DNA of 64,000 bases from positions 124,001-188,000 of the forward strand of contig CAWFGS010000003.1 of NCBI GenBank assembly GCA_963815535.1, in the 5' to 3' direction. This DNA is from CAWFGS01 sp963815535 (GTDB lineage: Bacteria; Pseudomonadota; Alphaproteobacteria; Sphingomonadales; Sphingomonadaceae). A program made the translations under genes and the position numbers. Shown here piece after piece: positions 19,309-29,147 of the stretch. The notes beneath the pieces are model-generated. The model worked only from the letters and a program-made list of their open reading frames with translations. It searched no databases and was not told where the DNA came from. Position 1 is the first letter of the stretch. Each line of letters opens with the position of its first letter.

Positions 19309-20356
19309 TCGCATGGACGGCGAACCACTGGTGGGGTTCGATGCCGTCAGGCGGCTGACCGACGATACCGGGATGCTGCAACACAGCCGGTTTTCCGTAC
19401 CCGACCGCAATCATGGGTATTGCATCGACGACAATGCGCGCGCGCTGCTGTTGCTGTCGTGGGCCAGAGATCTGCCTCGCGCTTTGCGCGTCGAATACGG
19501 ATCGATCTACGCGGCTTTCATCCAGCACGCCTGGAACGCGGATGAGGGGCGATTCCGCAACTTTATGGGCTTCGATCGCAAGTGGTTGGAACGGGTTGGT
19601 TCCGACGACAGCAACGGGCGGACATATTGGTGCTTGGCGGTCGCCGAATGCGAGTTTCCCGACGATGGCGTGCAGCGATGGGCGGCGACATTGCTGGACG
19701 AAATCGGATCGAAACTGCCACGGACCACATCGCCGCGAACCGCAGCGTTTCTGATTTTGGGTGCTGCCTGCATACTTGAAAGCCGCCCCGATGCCGAAAC
19801 GCCCTACGACATTCTCAAAAGCTGTGCCGGGTTTTTGATGGATCGCTACCACGAAAGCCGAACCGATCATTATCGATGGTTCGAAACCAGTCTGGCCTAC
19901 GATAATGCTCGGTTGTCGGAGGCAGTGTTACGGGCCGGCAAGATTTTGAACGACGACCGGATGATGGAAATCGGTTTGGACACCCTGGAATGGCTGATCG
20001 AATGGCAGACCGGCGAATGCGGGCGCTTCCGACCGGTCGGCACCCATGCGTTCGGTAGGGAATTTGCACCGAAGACCTTGTTCGATCAACAACCGCTGGA
20101 AGCATGGGCAACGATCGACGCCTGCATCGCCGCAGCCCAATGCGACGACAATTCGAAATGGTTGCCAGCGGCGGAAAATGCCTTCGCCTGGTTCAAAGCA
20201 GCAAACAGCGCCGATTTGCCAGTATCCGAATTGAAAAACGGCGAATGTTACGATGGTATCGGTGAAAGCGGCATCAATTTAAACAGAGGCGCGGAGTCCG
20301 TTTTATCATGGCAATGCGCCGTTCGTAGAATTGCATCGGTGCGAGAAGGGACTTGA
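19241..20356 (+). CDS. Alpha/alpha-barrel glycosidase-like protein
   Basis: Protein of about 371 residues that resembles the C-terminal or partner module of GT4 proteins in mannan-type clusters. Its conserved opening is FDAVRRLTDDTGMLQHSRFS, then NHGYCIDDNARALLLL. Repeating helical hairpins follow (YAAFIQHAWNADEGRFRNFM, DHYRWFETSLAYDNARLSEA, CYDGIGESGINLNRGAESVL), consistent with an (alpha/alpha)6 fold. The start is uncertain: a TTG at 19241 overlaps the GT4 by 68 bases and keeps all conserved residues, whereas the ATG at 19313 would cut the fold start. Enzymatic activity is not demonstrated. Intact. Confidence 0.72.
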   Translation: MTSRSSARPSPNGKLPIITLRLDRMDGEPLVGFDAVRRLTDDTGMLQHSRFSVPDRNHGYCIDDNARALLLLSWARDLPRALRVEYGSIYAAFIQHAWNADEGRFRNFMGFDRKWLERVGSDDSNGRTYWCLAVAECEFPDDGVQRWAATLLDEIGSKLPRTTSPRTAAFLILGAACILESRPDAETPYDILKSCAGFLMDRYHESRTDHYRWFETSLAYDNARLSEAVLRAGKILNDDRMMEIGLDTLEWLIEWQTGECGRFRPVGTHAFGREFAPKTLFDQQPLEAWATIDACIAAAQCDDNSKWLPAAENAFAWFKAANSADLPVSELKNGECYDGIGESGINLNRGAESVLSWQCAVRRIASVREGT

Positions 20357-20503
20357 TACGTTTGTTGGTGGCGGCAAACATAATGACTTTAAGTAGTTCT
20401 ATTAAATTAAATTATGCCTGAATAATATTCGATACCGTTATCTTAATAGTACAACGCAAGAGTTTTACCGAATTGCAAATTGTCTCGTTAATAAATTCGG
20501 TTC
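20357..20503. other. AT-rich gene-free stretch
   Basis: About 150 bases after the alpha/alpha-barrel gene that are far richer in A and T than anything else here (runs such as TATTAAATTAAATTATG). No open frame, RNA or site was recognised. It could be foreign DNA, a promoter-like spacer, or the scar of an element next to the tRNA gene. Confidence 0.4.
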
Positions 20504-20547
20504 GCTGCCTCAGACAGTTTACAAAAGGCAGCAGCAGATCTAATTTT
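20504..20547 (+). terminator. Candidate hairpin terminator
   Basis: Stem GCTGCCT / AGGCAGC with a 15-base loop, followed after a few bases by an A+T-rich run with TTTTT. It could end transcription of the glycosyltransferase/alpha-alpha-barrel unit on the plus strand. On the minus strand the T-run directly after tRNA-Arg could serve that gene. Confidence 0.4.
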
Positions 20548-20555
20548 TAAAAAAC

Positions 20556-20632
<77 letters not shown>

Positions 20633-20713
20633 GTCGGCGATGCGATATGCTTTATCGCACATTGCGGCGCGTAGCAAAGGGTTGGGCGGCGCGCCAACAC
20701 TTTTGCGTTTGCT

Positions 20714-20747
20714 TGCCGCTGCCGAAAATGCCTGCCGCTGCCGAAAA
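20714..20747. repeat. 19-base direct repeat, two copies
   Basis: The 15-base word TGCCGCTGCCGAAAA occurs at 20714 and again at 20733, a period of 19. It lies in the 167-base gene-free gap between the tRNA and the next gene, which otherwise shows nothing recognisable. Confidence 0.6.
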
Positions 20748-20799
20748 CTTCGGCGCGTTAGCGATTTGGCAAGCGGGGGCACGGTATCCCCTGTCGATT

Positions 20800-21207
20800 A
20801 TGCAGACAGACGGCACACCGACCGAACGGGACTTTGCGAATGCGGCACAAGCGGGGCAAGCGGCGCAGCCCCCCATCGCCACCCAATGGGCCGCCATTCG
20901 CGATGCGGCGGGGGCGGTGGCGATGATGGCCGGTATCGCGCCCGAAGCGGTGGACAGCCGCATTCGCAACCTGCCGATCCTGCTGCGCGACGAACCGGAA
21001 TGGAAGCGCGCATTGGCGGCGCGCGGCGTGGCCGATCTGGCCGCCATTCTGCAACCGGGCGTAAAGGCGCTGTTGGCGGTCCATGCGCGCGGGCAGGACG
21101 CCCGTGTTCCGGCAAATGCCCTGTGGCGCGAATATATCGCGGCGCGCGATGCGATCATGTGCCTGGTTCCCAACGCCAGCAGAATGGGCCCGCCCCGCGC
21201 GGCTTGA
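20800..21207 (+). CDS. Conserved hypothetical protein upstream of mmcB
   Basis: About 135 residues from the ATG at 20800. A longer upstream frame exists but has no typical content. The product is helical and alanine-rich (QWAAIRDAAGAVAMMAGIAP, NLPILLRDEPEWKRALAARG, VADLAAILQPGVKALLAVHA). No motif or signal peptide was recognised. It ends 30 bases before mmcB on the same strand, so the two may be cotranscribed. Confidence 0.6.
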   Translation: MQTDGTPTERDFANAAQAGQAAQPPIATQWAAIRDAAGAVAMMAGIAPEAVDSRIRNLPILLRDEPEWKRALAARGVADLAAILQPGVKALLAVHARGQDARVPANALWREYIAARDAIMCLVPNASRMGPPRAA

Positions 21208-21237
21208 CCAGGTTCTTGCTATGTTCCATTCAGGGGC

Positions 21238-21762
21238 ATGGCCGAATCACAGACGATCGCACGTATTTCAAAGGCAGCTGCACCGGACCCGCGAGAAGGC
21301 CGTGTGGACGCCGCCACCGTGGTGCGCGGGATCGGGCGCCTGTTCGCGCGCAACGATATCTGGTGCCTTACCGAAATGCCGCTTCGCAACAATCGCCGGG
21401 CCGATCTGATGGGCATCGACGGCAAGGGGCGGATCGTCATCGTGGAAGTTAAGGTAAGCCGCGCGGATTTGCTGGGCGACGGCAAATGGCCCGATTATCT
21501 GGATTTCTGCGACCGGTTTTATTGGGGTGTGCCGCCCGGCCTCGATCGTGCGCCGCTCGACACCCTTGATTACCAACCCGATTGCTGCGGCGTGATCGTG
21601 GCGGATGGATACGATGCGGAAATCGTTCGGCCCGCCCCCACCCACCCGCTCGCCGCGGCACGCCGCAAGACGGAAGTGGAACGCATCGCGCGCGCATCGC
21701 TGCGGCGGCAATGGGTGACAGGCGATCCGCAATGCGCCCCGTGGGCCGCCGGTCAGGGGTAG
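21238..21762 (+). CDS. mmcB: MmcB family DNA repair protein
   Basis: Protein of 174 residues of the MmcB family, first linked to mitomycin C resistance and DNA damage repair in Caulobacter. The PD-(D/E)XK nuclease-like core is visible as NDIWCLTEMPLRNNRRADLM, then GKGRIVIVEVKVSRADLLGD, WPDYLDFCDRFYWGVPPG and CGVIVADGYDAEIVRPAPTH, with the D...ExK residues in order. The family assignment is from memory of these motifs. Intact, length normal. Confidence 0.85.
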   Translation: MAESQTIARISKAAAPDPREGRVDAATVVRGIGRLFARNDIWCLTEMPLRNNRRADLMGIDGKGRIVIVEVKVSRADLLGDGKWPDYLDFCDRFYWGVPPGLDRAPLDTLDYQPDCCGVIVADGYDAEIVRPAPTHPLAAARRKTEVERIARASLRRQWVTGDPQCAPWAAGQG

Positions 21763-21807
21763 CGAGCGCGGTTTCGCTGCCGGGACGGTGAGCTTTCGCG
21801 CACCGAC

Positions 21808-21852
21808 ATTCCTTCGCACTGAATTCCTTCGCACTGGGTTCCTTCGCACTGG
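21808..21852. repeat. Three tandem 15-base repeats
   Basis: The unit ATTCCTTCGCACTGG occurs three times head to tail, with single-base changes at the ends. It lies between mmcB and the fatty acid hydroxylase gene, 33 bases before the chosen ATG, so it falls in the upstream region of that gene. Confidence 0.85.
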
Positions 21853-21885
21853 ATAGTGTTAACCGGTTTCGTCATAGAAGGCGGC

Positions 21886-22659
21886 ATGTTCATTGCGATT
21901 GCCTTGTCTGCGCTGGCCATGACCGCCATCATCGCGGTGCGATATTTCGCGTCGAGCGGCCTGTTCGCCTGGGCGACGGGGCGGCTGCTGCCAGGGCATT
22001 ACACCGCACTCGCCCCCCAGATCCGACGCGAAATAGGCTGGTCGCTGGTGTCGGCGGCGATCTACGGAATACCGGCGGGAATCGTCGGATGGGGCTGGCA
22101 GAACCGCGGCTGGACCCAGCTTTACGAAGGGTCCGCCGATTATCCGCTGTGGTATCTGCCGCTGTCGGTGCTGATCTACCTCGCCGCGCACGACACCTGG
22201 TTTTACTGGACCCATCGCTGGATGCATCGGCCCACGCCGTTCCGCATCGCCCACGCCGTCCATCACGCCAGCCGTCCGCCGACGGCCTGGGCCGCGATGA
22301 GCTTCCACCCGTGGGAAGCGCTGACCGGCGCGATCGTCATTCCCGTCCTGGTGTTCGTCGTGCCCATCCATGTCGGTATGCTGGGTCTGGTGCTGGCGAT
22401 CATGACGATCATGGGGGTGACGAACCATATGGGGTGGGAGATGTTCCCGCGCGCCCTCGTTCACTCGCGGTTCGGAAATTGGCTGATAACCGCCAGCCAT
22501 CATCAGCGGCATCACGAACGGTATCGCTGCAATTACGGATTGTATTTCCGGTTCTGGGACCGCGTCTGCGGCACGGATAGCGGGCTTTCGACGACGTTCG
22601 AGGGGCAATCCGGGGGACGCAAGAATAAAGCGCGCAAAGCGTTGGAAACGGGTATTTGA
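21886..22659 (+). CDS. Sterol desaturase/fatty acid hydroxylase family membrane protein
   Basis: Integral membrane di-iron enzyme of about 257 residues. It has the family's histidine clusters HDTWFYWTHRWMH, HAVHH, NHMGWE and HHQRHHERYRCNYGLYFRFWD, which bind the iron pair. Hydrophobic stretches lie at the N-terminus, around residues 80-110 and at 150-190. The substrate (sterol-like lipid, fatty acid or carotenoid) cannot be told. The ATG at 21886 has GAAGGCGG upstream; a GTG at 21856 is the alternative. Intact; the next gene starts 2 bases after the stop. Confidence 0.9.
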   Translation: MFIAIALSALAMTAIIAVRYFASSGLFAWATGRLLPGHYTALAPQIRREIGWSLVSAAIYGIPAGIVGWGWQNRGWTQLYEGSADYPLWYLPLSVLIYLAAHDTWFYWTHRWMHRPTPFRIAHAVHHASRPPTAWAAMSFHPWEALTGAIVIPVLVFVVPIHVGMLGLVLAIMTIMGVTNHMGWEMFPRALVHSRFGNWLITASHHQRHHERYRCNYGLYFRFWDRVCGTDSGLSTTFEGQSGGRKNKARKALETGI

Positions 22660-22661
22660 CT

Positions 22662-23189
22662 ATGTTTGAGCCTGGGGCACCCGTGACCGCCCGCCCGCAA
22701 AATCCCATTCGCCTTGCTGCCCTTGCGGCGGTGTGCATGCTCGCCACCCCCATCGCCGCCGCCGCGCCAACCGGGCAGAACGTGCCTCCCGGTACGACCG
22801 CCACGGCCACCGTTGCCAAGGGTTCGGTCAAGGTAACCGTCACCAACCTCCGCAATGAAAAGGGCATCGTGATGGCCTGCATGACGCGGGCGTCGGCGCA
22901 ATTTCCACGCTGCGCGGATGATGGAACGTCCTACCGCATTACCCTTCCCCCGTCGGACCGTACGGTGCTGACGTTTCACGACGTTACGCCGGGCCGCTAT
23001 GCGATCGCGTTGCTGCATGACGAAAACAACAACGGCAAAGCGGACAGCGCGATGATGATCCCGACGGAAGGGTTCGGCTTTTCCCGCGATGCGAAGGTTC
23101 GCATGGGGCCGCCCAAATTCCGCGACGCCGCGTTCGATGTCGGCCCCGGCAAGGCGGCGCAGACGATCCGCATGCGATACATGCTGTAA
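22662..23189 (+). CDS. DUF2141 family secreted protein (second)
   Basis: Protein of about 175 residues. An N-terminal signal peptide (PIRLAALAAVCMLATPIAAA) is followed by a DUF2141 domain with VKVTVTNLRNEKGIVMACMT, FHDVTPGRYAIALLHDENNN and GKADSAMMIPTEGFGFSRDA. The family occurs often next to carotenoid or lipid genes in sphingomonads; here it follows the hydroxylase after 2 bases and is probably cotranscribed. Paralogous to the protein at 3323. Intact. Confidence 0.88.
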   Translation: MFEPGAPVTARPQNPIRLAALAAVCMLATPIAAAAPTGQNVPPGTTATATVAKGSVKVTVTNLRNEKGIVMACMTRASAQFPRCADDGTSYRITLPPSDRTVLTFHDVTPGRYAIALLHDENNNGKADSAMMIPTEGFGFSRDAKVRMGPPKFRDAAFDVGPGKAAQTIRMRYML

Positions 23190-23295
23190 TCCCTGCCCGG
23201 CAGGCGCGGCAAACCACGCGCGCTTAACGGGATTTTTACCACGCCGCGCCACAACCCATTGCAAGGACAGGCAATGGACAGGGGCAAGCGACGTC

Positions 23296-24864
23296 ATGGA
23301 CACTCTGCGCGGCGAATTCGAAGCTGCAGATCACGAGTACGGATCGTATGATGCGGGCCGCGACGCCGCGCCGGTCGATCACGCCGACCATCGCGATGAG
23401 CACGTGGACGACGATGCGCCGTCGCGCGAATTGCCGCCGGCGGCGATCGGGCAGGACGAACGCCGGATGCAGGTTCGCGCATACAATCACTGGGCCGGCC
23501 TGCTGGGCGATCGGCAATTCCCGAATATCGATGCTCTGACTCCGGAAAAGCTGGACGATTTCGGACCGTTCAGCGTCCTTCTCGATTTCAAGCCGGGTGT
23601 GGACAATCCCGGCATCCGCTATCTCGGCACGTCTCTGGCGCAGGAATGCGGCACGCATGGCGATATCGGCCAAGTTGTCGGACATACCCAGCCGATCCCT
23701 GCTGAGCCGGATCACCGATCACTACATGCAGATTCTGGCGAATCAGGCCCCGATCGGATTCGAGGCGGAGTTCGTCAACCAACGCGGTGCAACCATCCTG
23801 TATCGTGGCATCCTGCTGCCGTTTTCCAGCGACGACGATACGATCGATTTCATTTACGGCGTCATCAACTGGAAAGAGATGGCGGATCAGCAGACGACGG
23901 ACGAATTGTTGCTGGAAGTCGAACAGGCGCTTGGCCAGACCGACGATTCGGACGATCTGGAGACATCCGGTCCGCGCGAACCCGATGCCGAACCCGTCGC
24001 CGACTGGGCCGATGGGCCGATGGCGGACACCCCGCCCGATACCGTTTCGGACGACGATTTCCCCCAGCCGATGTTCGGCAGCTACACTGCCGAGGACGAC
24101 GGCTCCGACGAAGATTACGAAGACGGGCCGGACGGCGAATACGTCCCCGTCGCACCGTGGGAATTCATCCGAACCCACCGTGCAAACGCATTCCGAGCCC
24201 GCCGTATTGCCGGTGGTGGAAACCGGCAGCGCTCTGGCCGTGATCGCGGACGATGCCGCCGGATTGCACGATTGCCTCGCCAATGCGCGCGAACTGGCTC
24301 ATGCCGCCAGCCACAGCGAGGATCGCAGCGCGCGCGGCGCTGTATGCCGCCGTCGGCCGCGCTTACGATGTCGCGATCGCCGCCGATGATTCGCCCGAAG
24401 ATTTCGCCGAACTGGTCGAGGATAACGGCCTGACCGTGCAGGCCCGCGCGCCGATGACGCCGATCGTGAAGCTGGTGTTCGGGATCGATTACGACAAGAC
24501 GCGGCTGACCGAATATGCCGCCGTCCTCGCCCATGCCCACCGTGCGCGGCTGGAACGCGGGCAGCTGGCGGATTATCTGCAGTCCGCCGATGGCGGCCTG
24601 AAAGGGGTGGTCGTCGCCGAACGCCGCCTGCGTCGCGCCGACAGCGGCAAGCAGGTCGATCCGGTCGGCACGATGCGCGCCAAGCTGGTTGCAAAACTGC
24701 GCGCCCTGGATGGCGGGGACTTCCTGGACGATTTGCCGATGGAGGGCGAGGAATTCGCACTGGTCATGGTGCGCCGGATGCCGACAGGTGAGATGGTCGT
24801 CGTGGGTGAGGTTCCGCACGATGTGCCATTGCTGGAACGCGCGGCGCGCAAGCTGGTCGCCTGA
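23296..24864 (+). CDS. PAS-domain protein with acidic linker (frame broken)
   Basis: Protein of about 520 residues. Residues 60-200 look like a PAS-type sensory fold (RAYNHWAGLLGDRQFPNIDA, PFSVLLDFKPGVDNPGIRYL, QAPIGFEAEFVNQRGATILY, DFIYGVINWKEM). A long Asp/Glu/Pro-rich linker follows. The C-terminal domain (LYAAVGRAYDVAIAADDSPE, FGIDYDKTRLTEYAAVLAHA, EFALVMVRRMPTGEMVVVGE) I do not recognise. Frame breaks lie near 23670, 24190 and 24310. No kinase or output domain is evident, so the partner is unknown. Confidence 0.72.
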
Positions 24865-24917
24865 CGCGAACCGCCAGCGGGGTTCCCTTGCCGCGTTCGC
24901 CGCGATAGCGGTGGGCG

Positions 24918-26072
24918 ATGCCGCTATTCCCGACCGCCCCGATCCGCGTTCAACCCTATTTCGGGTATCGTTCCGCCACGCATCTGCACATTTCCGCGCG
25001 CGTGCTGCGCGCCGGCAAGGCCGCCTTTGCCAAAGGGGGGCGGTTGCAGGCGATCCGCACGATGATCGCCCAATTCGCCTCGCACGAGGTTCCCGACCAC
25101 CCGGTGACCTTGACTCTGACGCGCCCCGACGGCGGCACGCGGGCGATCGAACGCCGCGCCGACGGCGAAGGGTTCGTGACGTTCGACGTGGATTTGCCCG
25201 ATGCATGGCCCCTGCCCGCCGACACCGCATGGGAAATCGTGGCGCTCGACTGGCATGACGGCACGGCGCATCGCGGGGTCGATGGTCATGTGCTCGCGCC
25301 GGGCGCGGACACCGCCCTCGCGGTGATATCCGATATCGACGATACGGTCATCGAAACCGGCATTACCGGCAATGTCCGCGCCATCCTTCGCAATTGGCGC
25401 CGCGTCGTGGCGCAATTGCCGGAAGAACGGCTGGCAGTCCCCGGCGTCGATCATTTCTATGGCGCATTGGGCGGCGGGGCGGTGCTGGAACGCACGCAAT
25501 CGCAAACGGCAAACGGCGGGCGCGGAAGCGAGCGACTGACCGCGACGCAGCGGCCGTTCTTCTATGTCTCGTCCAGTCCGTGGAACCTCTATTCCTATCT
25601 GATCGCCTTCATGCAGCTTCGCAAATTGCCGCTCGGCCCGCTGATGCTGCGCGACTGGGGGCTGAATAGCGCGACCTTCGGTTCGGGCAGCCACGGCGCG
25701 CACAAGACCGCCGCGATCGAAAACATCCTGACCCGGTTCGGCGCGCTGCAATTCGCGCTGATCGGCGACGATACGCAAGGCGACCTGACCGCCTATGCCC
25801 AGGTGGTGCGCGATTTTCCCGACCGGATCGCGGCGGTGTTCATCCGCACGGCGGGGATGGAGGCGTTCTCTGCCGAAGAAGAAGCGGCGAAAGCGGCGAT
25901 CGAGCAGGCGGGCGTGCCGTTATGGCTGGGCAAGGATTACGCCACGGGCAAGGCTTTCCTGCAAGCAGCCGGCATTGCGGGCGAACCCGAAGCGGAACGG
26001 GTGATGGAACTGGTGGAATCGGGCGACAACAGGCCGGACGGAATGGAAAAATATCATGACGACGAAGCGTAA
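24918..26072 (+). CDS. App1-type phosphatase domain protein (DUF2183)
   Basis: HAD-like phosphatase of 384 residues related to yeast App1 phosphatidate phosphatase. The catalytic DxDxT motif is in AVISDIDDTVIETGITGNV near residue 138. Family segments RPFFYVSSSPWNLYSYLIAF, LMLRDWGLNS and HKTAAIENILTRFGALQFAL, then IGDDTQGDLTAYAQVV, follow. The N-terminal 130 residues form the usual beta domain. Substrate in bacteria is unproven. The next gene starts 17 bases inside its end. Intact. Confidence 0.9.
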   Translation: MPLFPTAPIRVQPYFGYRSATHLHISARVLRAGKAAFAKGGRLQAIRTMIAQFASHEVPDHPVTLTLTRPDGGTRAIERRADGEGFVTFDVDLPDAWPLPADTAWEIVALDWHDGTAHRGVDGHVLAPGADTALAVISDIDDTVIETGITGNVRAILRNWRRVVAQLPEERLAVPGVDHFYGALGGGAVLERTQSQTANGGRGSERLTATQRPFFYVSSSPWNLYSYLIAFMQLRKLPLGPLMLRDWGLNSATFGSGSHGAHKTAAIENILTRFGALQFALIGDDTQGDLTAYAQVVRDFPDRIAAVFIRTAGMEAFSAEEEAAKAAIEQAGVPLWLGKDYATGKAFLQAAGIAGEPEAERVMELVESGDNRPDGMEKYHDDEA

Positions 26073-27028
26073 GGGGCGGCGAATCGTGTGGGCCGTCGTC
26101 ATCGTTCTGGCCATCCTCGCCATCGCCTTCGCCGCGCTGCAATATGCCGTGGCGCGCAACGGCCCCGCGGTACTCGATCGGATCGACCGGCTGACCGGCG
26201 GCACAGTCGATATGGCGCGGGCGAACGGTCCCGATCTGGGCGGCGATCCGGCGCGCAAACTGCGAATATTCACTCCCGGCGATAACGGTCCCTATGCAGC
26301 CGACAGCGTGGGCCACCCCGTTCTGCTGTTCGTGCATGGCGGCGGCTGGCACGCGGGCGACCCCGACGATTACACATTCATCGCGCGGACATTCGTGCGC
26401 GAAGGATATGTCGTGGTCCTGGCCGGGTATCGGCTGTTCCCCGACGCGCAGTTCCCCGCCATGCTGGAAGACACCGCCGCCGCAATCGCGTGGACGAAAG
26501 ACAACATCGCGCAATATGGCGGCAGTCCCGACCACCTGTTCCTGGCCGGGCATTCCGCCGGAGCCTACAACGTCGTGATGGCCACGCTGGACCCGCAATG
26601 GCTGGGCCGCGAAGGGTTGGGCGATGGCGATGTCGCGGGCGTCATCGGGCTGGCCGGCCCTTACGATTTCCTGCCTCTCGACAGCAAATCGACCATCGAC
26701 AGTTTCGGCAAGGCGCCGCAGCTGGACGCGACGCAGCCGGTCAATTTCGCCCGCGCCGGTGCGCCGCCGATGCTGTTCCTGCATGGAGAGCAGGACACCG
26801 TCGTCCGTCCACGCAATTCACGCATTCTGGCGAACCGCATCGAACGCGCCGACGGCAATGCGAACGCGCAGTGTTTACGCTGGGCTGGATCATGCCGCGA
26901 TCCTGACGGCACTGGCCAGCCCGTGGCGGCGGCGCAATCCGCAGGTGGTCGATGCCATGACCGCATTCATGGAAGCGCAAACGGGCGCGCGCGAACCTTC
27001 AGTTCCGGTTCAGGGCGAAACACGCTAG
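26056..27028 (+). CDS. Alpha/beta hydrolase (esterase/lipase family)
   Basis: Hormone-sensitive-lipase-like esterase of about 323 residues with an N-terminal membrane anchor (IVWAVVIVLAILAIAFAALQ). The oxyanion motif is LLFVHGGGWHAG, the nucleophile is the serine in LFLAGHSAGAYN, the acid is expected in LFLHGEQDTVVRP, and the histidine in YAGLDHAAI after a frame break near 26870. It overlaps the App1 gene by 17 bases and precedes the M48 protease by 9 bases. The substrate is unknown. Confidence 0.88.
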
Positions 27029-27037
27029 ACCCCGTTC

Positions 27038-28424
27038 ATGTCCATCCTCGCTCGCTTTTCCGCCCGTCTGGTTGCGCTGCTGGCTGCAACGGTGCTGGCG
27101 GTCCAGCCCGCTTCCGCACAGTCCGTGCTGCGCGATGCGGAGACGGAAGCGTTGCTGAACGACATGGCCGCGCCGTTGGTGGAGGCTGCCGGGCTGGAGC
27201 CGGGCAATGTCGATATCGTCCTGATCAACGACCCCAGTCGATCAATGCCTTCGTCGCGGGCGGGCAGGCGGTCTATATCCACAGCGGGCTGATCAACGCC
27301 GCCGACACCGCCAACGAAGTGCAGGGCGTGATCGCGCACGAAATCGGCCATATTACCGGCGGGCACATCGTCCGTTATTCCGAAGGGGCCGGCGCGGCGA
27401 CCAACATTTCGATCCTGTCGCTGATCCTGGGCGGCGTGGCGGCGGCGCTGGGTTCCGGCGAAGCGGCGACGGGCATCATCGCGGCCGGGCAGCGCGCGGC
27501 GATCGGCAGGTTCCTGGCGTTCAGCCGCGTGCAGGAATCGAGCGCCGATGCCGCCGGGGCGCAATATCTGTCCAAGGCAGGCATTTCGGGCCGCGGCTCG
27601 CTCGCGTTCTTCAAGAAGCTGCAGCAGCAGGAATTTCGCTATGGCCGCAGCCAGGCGGACGAGGCGGAATTCACCCGCACGCACCCGCTGTCGGGCGACC
27701 GCATCGCTCGCTTGCGCGAAACATACATCGTCGATCCCGCCTGGGATGCGCCGGACGATCGCGCGAATTCAGGCGCGTTTCATGCGGATCAAGGCCAAGC
27801 TGTATGGCTATCTCGCGGAACCCGAACGCACGCTGCAGTATTTCCCGACCACCGATCAACAGCGTGCCTGCCCGCTACGCCCGCGCTTACGCCTATCACA
27901 AGGACGCGCTGATCGACAACGCGCTGGCCGAAACCGATGCCCTGCTGGCGAGCGAACCCCGACGATCCCTATTTCCTGGAACTGAAAGGGCAGGTGCTGC
28001 TGGAATCGGGCCGCCCGGACGAGGCGCTGGATTCGCTGCGGCAGGCGACCGACACTGTCGCGCAACCATCCGCTGATCTCCGCGATGTTCGGCCATGCTC
28101 TGATCGCGACCGAGAACGACGAGCAATTTCGCCGAGGCCGAACGCGTGCTGCGAAACTCCGTCGCGCGCGACCGGCGCAATCCGTTCGCCTGGTATCAGC
28201 TGGGCGTCGTCTATGCGGCGAAGGGCGACATGCCGCGCGCCCGGCTCGCCAGCGCGGAACAGCAGGTGATGACGCGCCGCTACACCGAGGCGATGCGCAG
28301 CGCGCAGGTGGCGGAAGCGGGCCTGCCTGAAAACACGCCCGACTGGCTGCGCGCGCAGGACATCATGTTCCAGGCCCGCGCGGAACTGGAAACCATTCGC
28401 GATTCCGGCCAGAACCGGCGCTGA
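27038..28424 (+). CDS. M48 metalloprotease with TPR tail, BepA-like (frame broken)
   Basis: Periplasmic zinc protease of about 460 residues, similar to BepA/YfgC, which takes part in outer-membrane protein quality control. A signal peptide (LVALLAATVLAVQPASAQS) is followed by FVAGGQAVYIHSGLINAADT and the zinc motif VIAHEIGHITGGHI; the third ligand region is RVQESSADAAGAQYL. The C-terminal third has TPR-like helices (ALAETDALLASEP, YFLELKGQVLLESGRPDEAL, RNPFAWYQLGVVYAAKGDMP). Frame breaks lie near 27235, 27765, 27860, 27955, 28060 and 28125. It precedes a DsbA-like gene, fitting an envelope protein-folding role. Confidence 0.87.
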
Positions 28425-28447
28425 AGCGAATTATCGGACGGACCGTT

Positions 28448-29141
28448 ATGCGCCCCCATCTAATCACTGCGCTGATCGCGCTCGTCTTCGGCTTTGCCGG
28501 CGCTGCCCTGTGGTCCTATTCCGGGTTGGGCGACGATCGCACCCGCGCCTATCTGGTCGCCAACCCCGACGTCCTGCCGGAAATGGCGGGCGAATTGCAG
28601 CGCCGCGAAGGCGCGGCGAAGACTGGCCGGTGTCAGTTCGGATGCGACCACCCCCTTCCCCGGCGCGGTGTTGGGCAATCCCGATGGCAACCGGACTCTG
28701 GTCGAGTTCACCGATTACGGTTGCGGGTTCTGCCGCAGCAGCACCGACGATGTGAAAGCGATGATCGCCGCCGATCCCGATCTGAAAGTCGTCGTGCGCG
28801 AATGGCCGATTTTCGACGGCAGCGAAGAGGCCGCCCGCATGGCGCTGGCGGCCGCCAGACAGGGCAAATATGCCGCGTTTCACGACGCGATGTTCGAACT
28901 GGGCCCGCCGAGCGAGGCCAGCGTCGAAGATGCGGCGCGAGTCGCCGATCTGGATATCGGGATGCCGCGATCGCTTTCGCCGCATCGGCGGAAGCGGACC
29001 GGGAAATCGCAGCGAACATGCGGATTGCGCAAACGCTGGGGTTCAGCGGCACGCCCAGCTGGATTGCGGGCGGCGGCATCTTGGAAGGGGCAGTCGGCCG
29101 CGAGACCTTGACTGCCGCGCGTCAACGGCAAACTGCCCTGA
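28448..29141 (+). CDS. DsbA family thiol-disulfide oxidoreductase
   Basis: Periplasmic thioredoxin-fold protein of about 230 residues. It has an N-terminal membrane or signal segment (LITALIALVFGFAGAALWSY), then TLVEFTDYGCGFCRSSTDDV with the redox pair CGFC, and the cis-proline region LGFSGTPSWIAGGGILEG near the end. Frame breaks lie near 28620, 28965 and 29120; the natural stop is the TGA at 29139 after VNGKLP. It lies 23 bases after the M48 protease. Convergent with the following gene. Confidence 0.87.
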
Positions 29142-29147
29142 TCGCGC

